From positions 2,480,001-2,544,000 of the forward strand of contig NC_047096.1 in NCBI RefSeq assembly GCF_902459505.1: a DNA stretch of 64,000 bases, written 5' to 3'. The notes below the pieces were generated by a model that saw only the letters and a list, made by a program, of their open reading frames with translations, had not been told where the DNA came from and did not search any database. The translations under genes and the position numbers were made by a program. Shown here one piece after another: positions 9,951 through 64,000 of the stretch (positions are counted from its first letter, which is position 1; each line of letters starts with the position of its first letter). This DNA comes from Geotrypetes seraphini (taxonomy: Eukaryota; Chordata; Amphibia; Gymnophiona; Dermophiidae).

Positions 9951-11020
9951 GTATACTAGTCTTTAAGCCCGTTACATTAACGGGTGCTAGAACATGTGTG
10001 TGTGTGTCTGTCTTTATTTCTTTCTCTCTCTCCTTAGCCGCTTTCTTTCTTTCTGCCTTTCTTTTTCCTTGGCTGCCATCACCACCCCTTGCCTGCTCCC
10101 CCTGTCCATTTTCCCTTCCTTTTACCTCCCCTGTGTCCACCACCACCCCTTCACTGCTCTCCTTATGCAGCAGCAGCCCTTCTCCCTTTGTTTTACCTCC
10201 CCCTTGTCCAGCAGCACCTCTTTCCTTCTCCCCCTGTCCAACATTAGTCCTCCGTTCCTTTTTCTTCAACCCCCCCTGTCCATCAGCATCTCTTTCCTTC
10301 TCCCCCTGTCCAGCAGTAGGCATCCCTTCCTTTTTTATCCCCCCCTCCTCCTTCTTATCCCTATGATACTCTTACCTTGCTCTGCCCCTGATCAGAGGTT
10401 CCCGACAGCCGCCCAGTTGCACCCATTGGAAAAGTTCCCACTGCCGCATCCCGCACCCCTCCTGACGTGGCTCCCATTGTCCTTTCTGCCTGTCTCTGTC
10501 CCTGGCCCCCTTTGCCTATCTGTCTTTCTTTCTGTGTATCTCCCTGCCCCTGTGTCTTTCTTCTTTTCTTTCTGTCTCCCTTCCTCCCTCTGTCTGTCTG
10601 TCCAAAGCAGCATTCCCTCCCCCTCCATTTTCCTCCCCCCCCCATCAGTTCCCTGTGCAGCAGCATTAGCGTTTCCTCTACCCCCCTCCCCTTTCCCTTC
10701 CCGCGGTCCGGACTACAAAGGTGATGATTCCAGCAGCGCTTGCATCAGTCGCCACACGCAGAGCAAATCAGGGCAGTAGAAGGGCCCGAAGCAGCGTGTG
10801 AAGACTGATGCACACGCTGCTGGAATCGTCATTCGGGCCCGCGGGAAGAGAAGGGGGTGGGCGGAGATCGTCGTCTGGCTGCGGTCCGGCTTGTGGAGGC
10901 GATCGGCTGGTGACGTATTAGCACGCATGCGCACTCCTTCGGCCACAGACCTACATGCGCACAGAATACGCAAATAGGAGTGCGCATGCGCGGCTAGCTC
11001 TTTATTATATTAATAATTGA
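9943..11020 (+). mobile_element. Unclassified hairpin-ended element, copy 1
   Basis: Near the left end is a perfect hairpin, CCCGTTA-CAT-TAACGGG, at 9968-9984. Next comes a pyrimidine-rich tract with units like 'ttctctctctccttagccgc', a GC-rich middle, and near the right end a 13-bp inverted pair (GCATGCGCACTCC near 10925, its complement near 10975) followed by GGCTAG. The L1 copy continues on both sides, so this is a later insertion. Copy 2 is at 18600-19556. The TC start, 3' hairpin and CTAG are Helitron-like, but the flanking bases do not clearly fit A|T insertion, so the class stays open. Confidence 0.55.
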
Positions 11021-11100
11021 TGCATTATTGATATCCTTTGATGTTGTATTTATTGTATTTGATGATATTTGCATCAATAAAACCTGTTTGAATCTAAAAA
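11021..11100 (+). mobile_element. 3' tail of the interrupted L1
   Basis: AT-rich sequence ending 'caataaaacctgtttgaatc' and a short A-run looks like the polyadenylation end of the L1 whose body lies at 7470-9950. It directly abuts the next CR1 copy. Confidence 0.6.
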
Positions 11101-11450
11101 GGGATGGTTAACAAGACTAAGAATGTTATAATGCCCCTGTATCGCTCCATGCTGCGACCTCATCTGGAGTATTACGTTCAATTCTGGTCTCCTTATCTCA
11201 AGAAAGATATAGTGGTACTAGAAAAGGTTCAAAGAAGAGCGACCAAGATGGTAAAGGGGATGGAACTCCTCTTGTACGAGGAAAGACTAAAGAGGTTAGG
11301 GTTCTTCAGCTTGGAAAAGAGATGGCTGAGGGGAGATATGATTAAAGTCTACAAAATCCTGAGTGGAGTAGAACGGGTACAAGTGGATCGATTTTTCATG
11401 CCATCAAAAATTACAAAGACTAGGGGACACTCGATGAAGTTACAGGGAAA

Positions 11451-12514
11451 TACTGTATTTTTCGCTCCGTAAGACGCACCTGATCATAAGATGCACCCTA
11501 GATTTAGAGGAGGAAAACAAGAAAAAAAAAAAACCCTTCTGAACCAAATTCTCCTTGCCAGGCTCTTTACCCTGTCACCCCCTCTGGTGATTACAGGCTG
11601 CAGATACAAATCCTTCTTGGACAGAACCTTCCAGTTCCAAGCGAACAGACAGCAAACCTGGCTGAAAAACCACATAAACGAACCAAACATGACTTATAAT
11701 ACTTTCCGCAAATCGATCAAAACCACCCTATTCGCTAAATTCATTGGCTAAAACGGTCCCCTCCCCACTAAGACCCCTCTCACGGATGTTCTAAATCTTT
11801 CAGACACTCATTACCCTTAGATCTCCAATTAATATGTAAGTTACCATTTAGACTATTGTACTGCATCTAGACTCTTTATTCGGTACTGTATTTAAACTTA
11901 TTGTATGTTTTGAATTTGGACTCACTCTACTGTATTATATGTGGATTTATTGTATTAGTATTGTACTGTACTTGTTATTCGCTGAATGTCCAGCCTTCTT
12001 ACAATGTAAACCGCCTAGAAGTCGCCTGACTATGGCGGTATAGAAAAATAAAGTTATTATTATTATTATTATTAGTGGTAGGCTGAGACAGGGCGGGCAG
12101 GCCTAGTGGCTGGCAGGCAGGCAGGCAGGCCCCATAGCCCCCAATTACTTTAAATCATACCCCCAGTACCTTAAATAATCCCCACATACCTTAAATCATC
12201 CCCCATATCCCCACATCCTCCAAGTATCTTAAATTCTGCGACTGCTGACTGCAGCAATTTGGAGATTAGCGCGAGCCCAGGCGGGAACGTGGAGGGCTTG
12301 CTCCTGATCTCTGCACTTCTGACTTGTGCGCCGCTGACCGGGAAATACGCTGGACCACCAGGTATGACGGCAGTGGGTGGGTATAAAAGATGTGGCGGGG
12401 GTTAAAAATATGCAGCGGGGGGGGGGGGGGGGTTAAAAGATGCGGCAGCGGGCTTAACAAATTTGTATCTTCGCTTCATAAGACGCACTTACATTTCCAC
12501 CCCCTTTTTGGAGA
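11451..12514. mobile_element. DNA transposon inside the CR1 copy
   Basis: It starts TACTGTATTTTTCGCTCC and 'gtaagacgcacctgatcata', a terminal motif I know from vertebrate non-autonomous DNA transposons. A related subterminal stretch, 'ttcgcttcataagacgcac', appears at about 12470. The expected inverted right terminus is not clear, so the element is rearranged. It contains an L2-type tail and a poly-G run near 12416-12432. Its superfamily is not assignable from sight. Confidence 0.55.
11545..12075 (+). mobile_element. L2-type LINE 3' fragment with (ATT)n tail
   Basis: It encodes the end of an L2-type reverse transcriptase protein (TYNTFRKSIKTTLFAKFIG, then stop). The 3' untranslated region ends 'gtaaaccgcctagaagtcgc', 'ggcggtatagaaaaataaag' and an ATT run. 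It lies inside the DNA transposon at 11451-12514. Confidence 0.75.
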
Positions 12515-13669
12515 AATATTTTTTCACTTGAATAATGAGCTCTGGAACGCATTGCCAGAGGTTGTGGTAAGAGTGGATAGCATAGCTGGTTTTAAGAAGG
12601 GTTTGGACAAGTTCCTGGAGGAAAAGTCCATAATTTATTTTTGAAAAAGACATGGGGTAAAAGCCACTGCTTGCCCTGGATTGGTAGCATGGAATGTTGC
12701 TACTTTGGATTTTGGTCAGGTTCTACTAACCTGGATTGGCTACCTTGAGAAACATCTACTGGGCTTGATGGACCGTTGGTCTGACCCAATAAGGCTATTA
12801 TGTTCTTATGCACAATGGAAAGGAGTTCTGGGGAAGTTATTTTACCTGGAATACTTATTTTGGTAAAACAGAAAAATATCAGAGAGTGAGAATTTGTAAT
12901 TCTATGGTTAATGTCTCCTTTAATCTGTTTTGAAGTTGTAATATGCTGGGCTTAAAATTGGTTGTATTAATGGATGTGTAATAGTGGTTTTGTGGCTGAA
13001 ATCTTTTAATAAAAATGTATAATGGAAACTAAAAGGAGAGAGCAGCTCTCTCCTTTCTCTCCACCAGTCCAACATTTCTTTCTCTCTGCCTCCTGCATGC
13101 TTCCTCTCCTCTGGTCTTCATTGCTTCCCCCAACCAACATCTCTCCCTCTCACTCCATGAGTCTAAATTTTCACTCTCTGCCCTCTCACCCTTCTGGGTG
13201 TGACACACACACAACATCTGTGCCTAATAAAAAAAAAAAAAAGCTTCCTGCCCCAAACAGCTGAGCGTCATGAGGCTGCTTCAGGGTTTTCTTTGCAGCT
13301 CAGCTGTTTGGAATTCTCTGCACATGTGTTAAGTCAATTTTCCAATGACTGGTGGGGTGGGATTAGAGCAGACATATGACTCAAATAATTTGCATGGTAA
13401 GCCTTTTGAGCATAGATCGCTGTTTGGACAGCAGCCTGTGGGCTAAACATGGCCACATTGATTGTTTGGTATTAATCAGATTACATTCATTGGCACTGAT
13501 CTGCTTTTTGGTTTGTTGTGTATTTTGTGGCAGATCTCTGCCTCTAATTAGTGTTGCCTGCAATCAGAAAAGTTCTTCAGAAATATCTGCAACATTTTTT
13601 ACGAATCTAGAAGAAACTGGATAAGTTAGAGGTACAAGCAACTGAGATGCATAAAGTTCAGTAAGCCTT

Positions 13670-14290
13670 GATAATGGGTAAATTGCAAGTCTACAGGCTT
13701 GAAACCAGAGAAAATTCTCAGCCTGATCTTAACTAACACCTCTTGAATTTTTCAAACTATCCAATTTTACTTCCTATGGATTTACTTAATAAATATCTAG
13801 AGGAGGTGCCGCCTTTTGCAAAAATGTATTATATCCCCCTCCAAAAATCTTTAGGAACAGCCCAGGAAGAAGCTGCTTTTTAGTTACATGCGGAGTTGAT
13901 GCAGGAGAGTTTGGATTTACCTGCTTTCCTTGAACAATCTGACTCCGAAGTCCTTTGTTGTGCTACTTTGATAGTGGCATTTGTTTTCACGTTCTGTTCT
14001 GCATCTTTATTTCAAGAGCAGGAATATATTTTATGGGTCAAAAGCTTTGGATTTTTCCAGTTTTGGCTAAAACCACACAGGAATGAAGGGAGAAATTTTT
14101 TGTACTCTGACAACAAATCCAATCACTGCAAATTTCATCTGCAATTTCCTTGTAAATGTCCAACAGTGATTTCCTCTACAATCTACAGATATATATTTTG
14201 TATTCTGATCAACTACAATTTTTCAGAGTCTTAAGAAACAGGTGCTTCTGCCTCAGGTTCAGGATAATGGAGCAGAAGAATAAGTTTGGA
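13670..14290 (+). mobile_element. L1 ORF1 remnant
   Basis: Frames here resemble amphibian L1 ORF1: PPFAKMYYIPLQKS at about 13810, LDLPAFLEQSDSEVLCCATL at 13910-13970, and a broken region at 14030-14200 with the FPCKC and YIFC stretches. Stops and frame changes show a decayed copy. Confidence 0.55.
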
Positions 14291-14544
14291 GTAGTTTAAA
14301 AGGAAACAGTTAAGGAGAAGCTCCTAAGAAAGAGATGTGTTGGTGACTAGGAGAATGTGAATGCTGATGCTTTGGGGAAATATTTGTTAGGAAAATGTAC
14401 ATGAAAACCACCAGATAAACAGATTAATACCTAACTTTCCAATTTATGAATATTTTAAACACTTATTTATTATTAACATTCTCATATCATGTTAGGTGTA
14501 CTTGGGTAAGACAAACTGTATTATTTCTTGGATTTGGCTCACAC

Positions 14545-14705
14545 TTGTGAGTTACATTCAGGTACAGCAGGTATGTTCCTGTCCCTGGAGGGCTCACAAT
14601 CTAAGCTTGTCCCTGAGGCAGCAGAGGTCAGAAGAAGTTGCAGTGGGATTTGAACCGGGCTTCCCTGGCACTCTAACCATTAGGCTACCCCTCTCCTTTA
14701 TGTGA
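14545..14705 (-). mobile_element. MIR-like SINE or L2 tail, antisense
   Basis: 'ctggagggctcacaatctaa', 'gcagtgggatttgaaccggg' and 'ctaaccattaggctacc' are the reverse of a repeat also seen at 18540-18598, 45880-45980 and 61845-61990. Confidence 0.55.
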
Positions 14706-16966
14706 TGACTTTGCATTGTTGCGTTTTCATTTTTCGTATTCATTTAAAAACATATGCAGCCTCTCTTTTGAAAGATTGTAGAAATCAGAATTGATATGTC
14801 CAAGCTTAGATATGTACAGTTTCAACCGTATTTTAGAAAAGGATCCTGCTGAGGTAGAGCCTTTTCTAAAAATACACGTGCACTCCAGCCTGTGAAGTAG
14901 AAGCAGCAGTTGGAAACTGGAATGGAGAAAGTGGCAAGCAGGTATTTCATAATTTACATATATAAGCCGTAAAACACCAACTAGAGTGTGTAGCTTACGT
15001 GTGTAAGTCATGAAATGCCTATGTAAGTGTATGTTAGACATATAGGTTGCATAACTTACACATGTAAGTCACGTTTATGGCTGCCATTTTGCAAACTTAT
15101 ATATACACATTGCTAATTAACACCACAGCCTGCAATCCTTTCTTTTTATTTTAGAGTGGGAAATAAGCAGCAGGGAATTAAGAGGCTGAGCCCAAATGAG
15201 TGCCGCTTACAAATCTCTTTATCTGCAAGGGCGCACCTGTAAATTCCGAGGCTTGTGCATTCTCCCACACCCGGCCCCTTACCCCTTGCAATCTACATGT
15301 AGTCACTCGCTGATATATGTATAAATTTCAGCTGGGTTTACACTTATTGCAAATAGAGCTTCTACAATAAGGGACAGATATACATATATATATCAAATAA
15401 TTGACTTTTTGTGAGGATGAATTTACCCCAGGTATTTTTGAAAAAATATGTATATATTTTGTGAAGTTTTTTTTCAGAGATTGCTGAATTTTTTTTCATA
15501 CTGTGCTTCACAGCACAATATTAATTAACTTTGTCTATTTAAAATAGCAATCTGTTCAGGACTGCTGTTTGTAAAGACGAACACACAGGAGGGGATGGCT
15601 GAGCTAAAGAGCAGGGTTTGGAATGGCGATACAGAAAGCAATGGGGTTGTCTTTGTTGAATGTTGGACAAGTGACACTTTTTATGTACTGAACATCTGAT
15701 TGGGTTTGTAACTATTACGATACTCTATTTTTTCTGGGATTCGTTGATAACTAGTTTTGGACTCCTTAGAGTGGTGTGGTGTATCCATTTTAATGATAAG
15801 CTTGTAACTTGAATTGGATCAAATTTAGGAATGCATTACACCTGATATAACATCCCCAACTGTTTACTTAAGCAACTTGGATTGACTTATTTTCCATTAA
15901 TGTGTCTAATCTCTTTTCAGAGATAATTATACTTCACCATGACATCTGAGATGGTGTGCAACAGATGCAGACCAAAATGAAGAATTTGTGTGTTCCTTTG
16001 TGGCAGGGTGGTTCTACATTTCTCTCTCTTTACAAAAATCTCAGTTAGATCCTTCACATATTTCAATAGGCAAGTGCTCCACTTGTCACCTAAAGCTTTC
16101 TGTTATTAAATTCCTTATAACGGACCTGATTCCTTCTAGGAATGAAGTAACATCAGCCTATCATTGTACAGAGTAATTTCTCCGTGTAAGTAGGTCAGGA
16201 TGTGTTAAACTGCAAACAGAGATACAGATGGAAGATCAATTATTGCACCTCCTTGTTCTAGGCTTGGGTTCTTGTTCTATGGAAACCTAGAATAGAAAAG
16301 GTTCTGTCCTTGTATAACAAGCTCTCCTTTGGAAGCAAATTTTCTGAAGAGACAACATTAAGGAACCATGCACAGCCCAGCCCTCCAAATACAATTTTGT
16401 AAAAGGGTGAGCTTGTTCACCAGATGTGTCCTTATGCCTCTTCCCTTTAAAATTCACTATAGTTTGTAGTTCTTAGAAAAAGTCATTATAACAACACAGA
16501 CTTAGAAAAAAGGTCATTAAGAACCTTAACTACAGTAGAAAAAAAAATCCTCTCATATCACACCCCTGTTCCTTCATGAAAGAATCCACCTTATTTTTAA
16601 AAATAAAAATAAAGATATTAACAGACACAAATTCCAAAATTATTCCCCATTTCCAGTCCTAGTTCCCTTGACACAAGGTAAACATAAATCTTCTGCAGTG
16701 TTCCAGCCACGAGGGGTTAGAATTCCGCACCATGACTGAATCCTCAGTCTCCAAATCAAATCCTTTATCTAGAAAGGAAAGAAGCTCTCACTCACTTGTT
16801 CTTTCTCTAATTCCCTTGGAAAAAAAAAAAATCAAACCATCGTGTTGAATAAATCCTCTTAGAACTACGCTGTAACATCTGATGGCCTTATGAAAAAACA
16901 AGGCATCGTGGTCCTGTCACCATCGCAGAGGGCAGGCTGCTCACGTGCATCCTTGCTCAGTGATCA
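14706..16966. other. Intergenic, probably including the PIK3C2B 3' UTR
   Basis: The PIK3C2B stop codon lies at 16967-16969, so its 3' untranslated region runs leftward from 16966. I see no unambiguous polyadenylation signal; 'tttatt' (AATAAA in reverse) near 15135 is one possibility. No exon or clear repeat is recognised in 14706-16900. Confidence 0.35.
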
Positions 16967-59993
<43,027 letters not shown>

Positions 59994-62461
59994 CTGTTCA
60001 AGGAAAAAATAAAAACAAAAGGAAAGAAATGTGAAATTTCCCTTAGCACTCCATCTGCATTTATAGGAGGCTACGTGCTTTATTCTCTGAGAACAAGTAG
60101 GATCCGCAGGTCCTCATGATAAGGCAGGGCTGGATGGGGTAATAGGACATTTTAGATCCCTCTCTCATGATTATTCTTGCTCTTTTCCCCCTCGCAGGAG
60201 CCAAGGAGTTGCCTAATGGCTAGTAGATTGCACTGAGAACCTTAGGAGCTGGATTCAGGTAACTCTGGGCCAGTCACTTAATCCTCCATCACCCCGGTTT
60301 ACAAGAACTTACATTGGGAGCCCCCTTGGGAAAAAAGAGAAAGGACCTGAATCTAATAAATTTAAACCACTTTGGTTCTACCATAGAAAGGCTGAATATC
60401 AATCAAATCCATGACTCTTGACCTTCATACTCTGGCTGTCCTTCTCCTGAAGTAGCTTGGAGGAAATTGCAGGTTCTTGGGGAGCAGGGGGGGGGGAGGG
60501 ATGGAGCAGCAGATTTTGAGCAGAGACTGAGCAACTGGATATTCACAGGAACTGCCTCCTGCAAAGAACCTAAAATCAGGAGGGGCTGGGCTGGCTTCTG
60601 GGGTGAGCCAGCGTGGCACTGGTTTGGGCTGTCCAAGCTTAGGGGTGCTGAAAACCTGCCTCACTGGATCACCCCTTCACAAACACAGGAACATCTTTTT
60701 CCTCTGCGCAGCTGTGATTCTCCTCTTCCTCAGACTGCCCTACATGTTTGATGGGAGACCCCCTGTTTGTTACACAGAGCCACCTGAGGCGATCCAAGAG
60801 GACATTTACACCCATAAAGAAATACAGTTAAGTCACGGGAAGTATTTCTGGTTCCCAATAGGAAAACATTACCTCCAGTATCACATAATGCTGTCAGTGC
60901 TAGCAACATAGGGTAGAATGTGTTTCCCTTCTGGATAATTCACTGGTCAGGTGCACAATTGCACATGTCAGGAACTGAGCCATAAATAAGCAACAGAGCC
61001 AGCTGGGCAGTGGTGTCACTGGAGTTCATCATCAATTACCTTATTTCCAAGTAAGCCCGTCATCTCAACTGGAAATCACAGAAGTTCAGCTTGCAACAAC
61101 TCAGGTGAAGGCCTTTCTTCCACAAAGAAAGATCACTACCTTGGTAGCTTATGTTGATGGGAACTGTACCCGGGACCTATTGAAAGCTTCACTATATAAA
61201 CCGCTGGAACTAAGGACAATCTAGAATGCTCTAGAAGCTTTCAGAGATATGCTGCAAGACAGTCAGGTGTTAGAATTTGGCCAACTCACATGGAATAACC
61301 ACCAGAGCCACTATCAAGCAGGAAGGACAACTTCCAGGTAGACAAAACTGAGTCAAGTCCTAGAATTGGACGAGTGGACCCCAGACATAGCAAAGAAGAT
61401 CTTCTGAAAAGGAAGGTTCCTCGGTGCTATATGAGGAGTGGGACAAACAGAAGACTAGGTTCACATGCCTTCTCTTGTATTAGGGGAGGGATTCTTGTAT
61501 GTGTACCCTCAACATCAACTAGCATCAGAAACTCTTCTAAAACTTAGAAGAGACCAGGGAACTGTGGGACTTCCATAGCCAGCCACACACCATCTACCTG
61601 GATAACAGATCACATCTCTTTCACTTAGGTCGAAGCAGGCATCATCCTGGAAGGCACACAAGGACTTCAGTAACCCAACTGGAAGTCATCCTCCATGAAT
61701 ATCTGCAAAGATGCCATTTAGACTTCTGCCCAAATACCCAGATTATATCATATTTTGGAGAGGGATCTCTGAATTTTAGAATCCAACTCTAATTCCCATA
61801 GGAAAGGGAAGGGAAAGATTTCTGGAATTAGCTCAGGCTTTTTCTGTAGCTCAAGACAAGTTACATTCAGGGACAGTAGGGATTTCCCTATCTCTGGAGG
61901 GCTTAAATTTGAGACAATGGAGGGTTAAGTGAGGTGTCTAAAAGCATAAGGAGTGGAATTTGAACTCTGGTTTCATTAGCCAGCTACTTTATTTTTATTC
62001 TTCCCAGGTGACCTTCATTAAAGGAGAAAACAAAAGAAAAGTGACCATAAATGGCCCATTGCTGGCAGAAGCACATTGCTACGTCTTGTCAAGCCGTTGG
62101 CCCATTTCCCCTATTTTGTTAAGATCTGTAGCTAGAAATTCCATATCCTGCCTGCTTAACTAAGTGTTTTCTAAGGACAGCAGAATATTAGGTCCTCATG
62201 AAACCCACTTGCTTCTCCAGGTCACTGCTAGAAAATCCTACAGCCTGAAAGCCCCACCTTTTCCAATACAGCCTAGGCTCATCAGAGGGTGCCACTCGGT
62301 TCTGAGGACTAACATCCTAGGCACAGAGGATCCATCACGGGTGACATCACCATAAGTGTAATCCCAAATAATCAATGTTTTGTCAAGAGAGAAACAACAT
62401 TCATTCAACAGAGGCTCTGTTGTATATATACAAAGGACAAACATTACATCTCCGCTTGTTA
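59994..62461. other. Intron 5' of E1, no further exon recognised
   Basis: I searched the minus strand for the Ras-binding domain and found no convincing exon. 60215-60365 is a worn MIR-like SINE ('gggccagtcacttaatcctc') and 61845-61990 an antisense copy of the repeat at 14545 ('ctctggagggcttaaatttg'). Confidence 0.45.
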
Positions 62462-62790
62462 AGAATATAAGAACATAAGAAGAGCCTTACTGGGTCAGAC
62501 CAGCAGCCTGTTCTCATGGTGGTCAATCCAGGTCCCTAGTACCTGGGGAAAACCCAAGGAGTAGCAACATTCCAAACAGAATCCTCAAAGGGTAACAAGA
62601 TTCTAGAACCCCAAAGAGTAGCAACATTCCATGCGGAATCCCCAAAGAGTAACAAGATTCTAGAATCCCCAGAGTAGCAACATTCCATGCTACCAATCCA
62701 GGGCAAGCAGTGGCTTCCCCCATGTCTTTCTCAATAACAGACTATGGACTTTTCCTCCAGGAAATTCTCCAAACCTTTCTTGCACTATAA
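62462..62790 (-). mobile_element. CR1-type 3' end with short VNTR, antisense
   Basis: Starts 'agaatataagaacataagaa', then 'gggtcagaccagcagcctgt'. 62560-62690 repeats 'agagtagcaacattccatgc' and 'gagtaacaagattctagaat' two to three times, the same motif amplified at 47130-47905. Confidence 0.85.
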
Positions 62791-63009
62791 CAAAAAGTTG
62801 ATATAAATTTGTGTATATTTAGATGGTTTAAATGTTTACATTTTTAGAAATAAGGACTCTATCAGTATTATATGTCAGTAATAAAATGTGCTCTCTGGTT
62901 ATCCAACTGACAAATGCTAAGCCACAAAGAGCATAACTTGTCTCTTTTTTTCAAACACATCGTTAATCTCCCATTTTTGGGCACATATGACACTGAGAAG
63001 AATTAAAGA

Positions 63010-63450
63010 TCTGCTTCATTTCAACAGATACAGATCTATAATGGCTGTTTACGGTCTTTGATTAAGAGACTGAAAATACAGAATCCGCTAGTACATTTTG
63101 CTGTGCGATGGCTTCCCATCGAGGAAAGAGTGATGTTTAAAATACGTAAGTCACTGTATGGTCACGCACCTCACTCTATTCCTCAATGTTGGGTCAGGGC
63201 CAGAGTTCTAGTTCCCTAACCCAAAGGGGATAAAATACGGGAAGTATTGGAGAGACCCCTTCCATAACAGGTGTCAAAACTTTGGAATGCATTTTCTGAC
63301 AGACTAAAGATGTCTTTTCAAAAGAAGCCGAAGTTTCATTACAAGAAAAACTCTGAATGATTTTATGTATTTTCATGTGACGATGTTTTCTTCCTGGTTT
63401 TGTTTCTAGCTTCTTAGTATTCTAGTATGGTATCTAGCAGAATAAAAATG
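63010..63450 (+). mobile_element. L2-type LINE 3' fragment
   Basis: Reads VRWLPIEERVMFKIRKSLYG, an L2-type protein stretch, followed by a decayed end. Confidence 0.65.
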
Positions 63451-63767
63451 GATCCATAGATTTGTGTTCAAAGTGAATTCTCTCAGTCATTTGTTCATGA
63501 AACAGCAACTTATCTGCCAATAACAAGCAGCTACGTTGTCCATGTTATGGCCGAGCATTTGTCACTTACAACGTGCGAGGATTGCCGGACAGCACATTTT
63601 ATTAGTGATGTAAATCACTGATAGTATAAAAACACACACACACAAATATATAAGAGAGCTTCTGTACCGCTACTAATGACTGGGGAGTCAATTCAGAGGT
63701 ATTACAATATAGAGTTACAAAGAGCTTCTGCAAGGTGTTTCAACACATGGGCTCTATACTAAAATAC

Positions 63768-64000
63768 ATAAGAACATAAGAAGGGCCTCTGCTGGGTCAG
63801 ACCAGAGGTCCATCGTGCCCAGCAGTCCGCTCACGCGGTGGCCCAACAGGTCCAGGACCTGTGTAGTAGTCCTCTATCTGTACCCTCTATCCCCTTCTCC
63901 TTCACAAAATTGTCCAATCCCTTCTTGAACCCTAATAATGTACTCTGTCCTATCACAACTTCTGGAAGTGCATTCCGGGTGTCCACCACCCGTTGGGTGA
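63768..64000 (-). mobile_element. CR1-type LINE 3' end, cut by the window edge
   Basis: Starts 'acataagaacataagaaggg', then 'gggtcagaccagaggtccat', and runs back to 'gtgtccaccacccg' at the edge. Very like the copy at 23590-23980. Confidence 0.85.

Larger units (their letters stand above)
11101..12810 (+). mobile_element. CR1-type LINE split by a DNA transposon
   Basis: Left part 11101-11450 is open and reads VQRRATKMVKGMELLLYEER, then FFSLEKRWLRGDMIKVYKIL. The right part 12515-12810 continues with FSLNNELWNALPEVV and the 3' end 'ggaccgttggtctgacccaa'. The two parts join in the order of an uninterrupted CR1 copy, with about 1.06 kb of foreign DNA between them. Confidence 0.8.

Noticed and set aside
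9994-10779. A 261-codon Ser/Leu/Pro-rich open frame
   Set aside because: Pyrimidine-rich interior of the hairpin-ended element; no domain seen.
11104-11472. A 122-codon open frame as a host gene
   Set aside because: Its VQRRATK and LEKRWLRGD stretches are the CR1 protein end, and it runs into an inserted transposon.
60403-60664. Possible upstream PIK3C2B exon on the minus strand
   Set aside because: Two overlapping open frames without splice sites of fitting phase and without Ras-binding-domain similarity.

Overview
The window is vertebrate nuclear DNA. It has GT-AG introns, a CpG-island promoter and a dense load of LINEs, SINEs and DNA transposons. It carries two host genes, both on the minus strand, in the same order as on human chromosome 1q32: PPP1R15B (CReP), then PIK3C2B. 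The repeats (CR1-, L2-, L1- and RTE-type LINEs, a MIR-like tRNA SINE, many hAT MITEs) exclude mammals and birds. I recall the same SINE tail and CR1 3' ends from caecilian amphibians, so a caecilian is my best guess; this is inference, not proof.

Layout. 1-3537 is probably the intron of PPP1R15B, whose second exon should lie left of the window. 3538-4800 is PPP1R15B coding exon 1, preceded by two overlapping upstream ORFs and a CpG-rich promoter (about 4200-5420). 5406-16966 is intergenic: an inverted repeat, a 5'-truncated L1 split by a hairpin-ended element, a CR1 copy split by a DNA transposon that itself holds an L2 tail, and an L1 ORF1 remnant. 16967-59993 holds 24 coding exons of PIK3C2B, read right to left. 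Their junction phases all agree, they close into one frame of 1063 codons plus stop, and they cover the segment before the C2 domain, the PI3K-type C2, helical and kinase domains, PX and the C-terminal C2. The N-terminal region and Ras-binding domain were not recognised and probably lie right of the window. The introns are filled with repeats.

The two genes act in different pathways. PPP1R15B encodes the constitutive targeting subunit that directs PP1 to phosphorylated eIF2alpha. PIK3C2B encodes a class II PI 3-kinase making PI3P and PI(3,4)P2 on endosomal and plasma membranes. I see no operon-like link; the neighbourhood is simply conserved synteny.

Most notable observations: (1) a 2.18-kb transposon at 27116-29296 with perfect 27-bp terminal inverted repeats whose middle is a colinear palindrome with 694-bp arms; (2) a hAT-type MITE at 5196-5405 in the PPP1R15B promoter whose conserved core supplies a perfect palindromic CRE beside an ETS site, with sister copies at 22034-22357 and 54744-55136 carrying CRE-like versions; (3) two upstream ORFs on PPP1R15B, the second running over the main start codon; (4) an 81-bp, ten-copy array grown inside a CR1 3' end; (5) two copies of an unclassified element with a terminal hairpin and a pyrimidine minisatellite.
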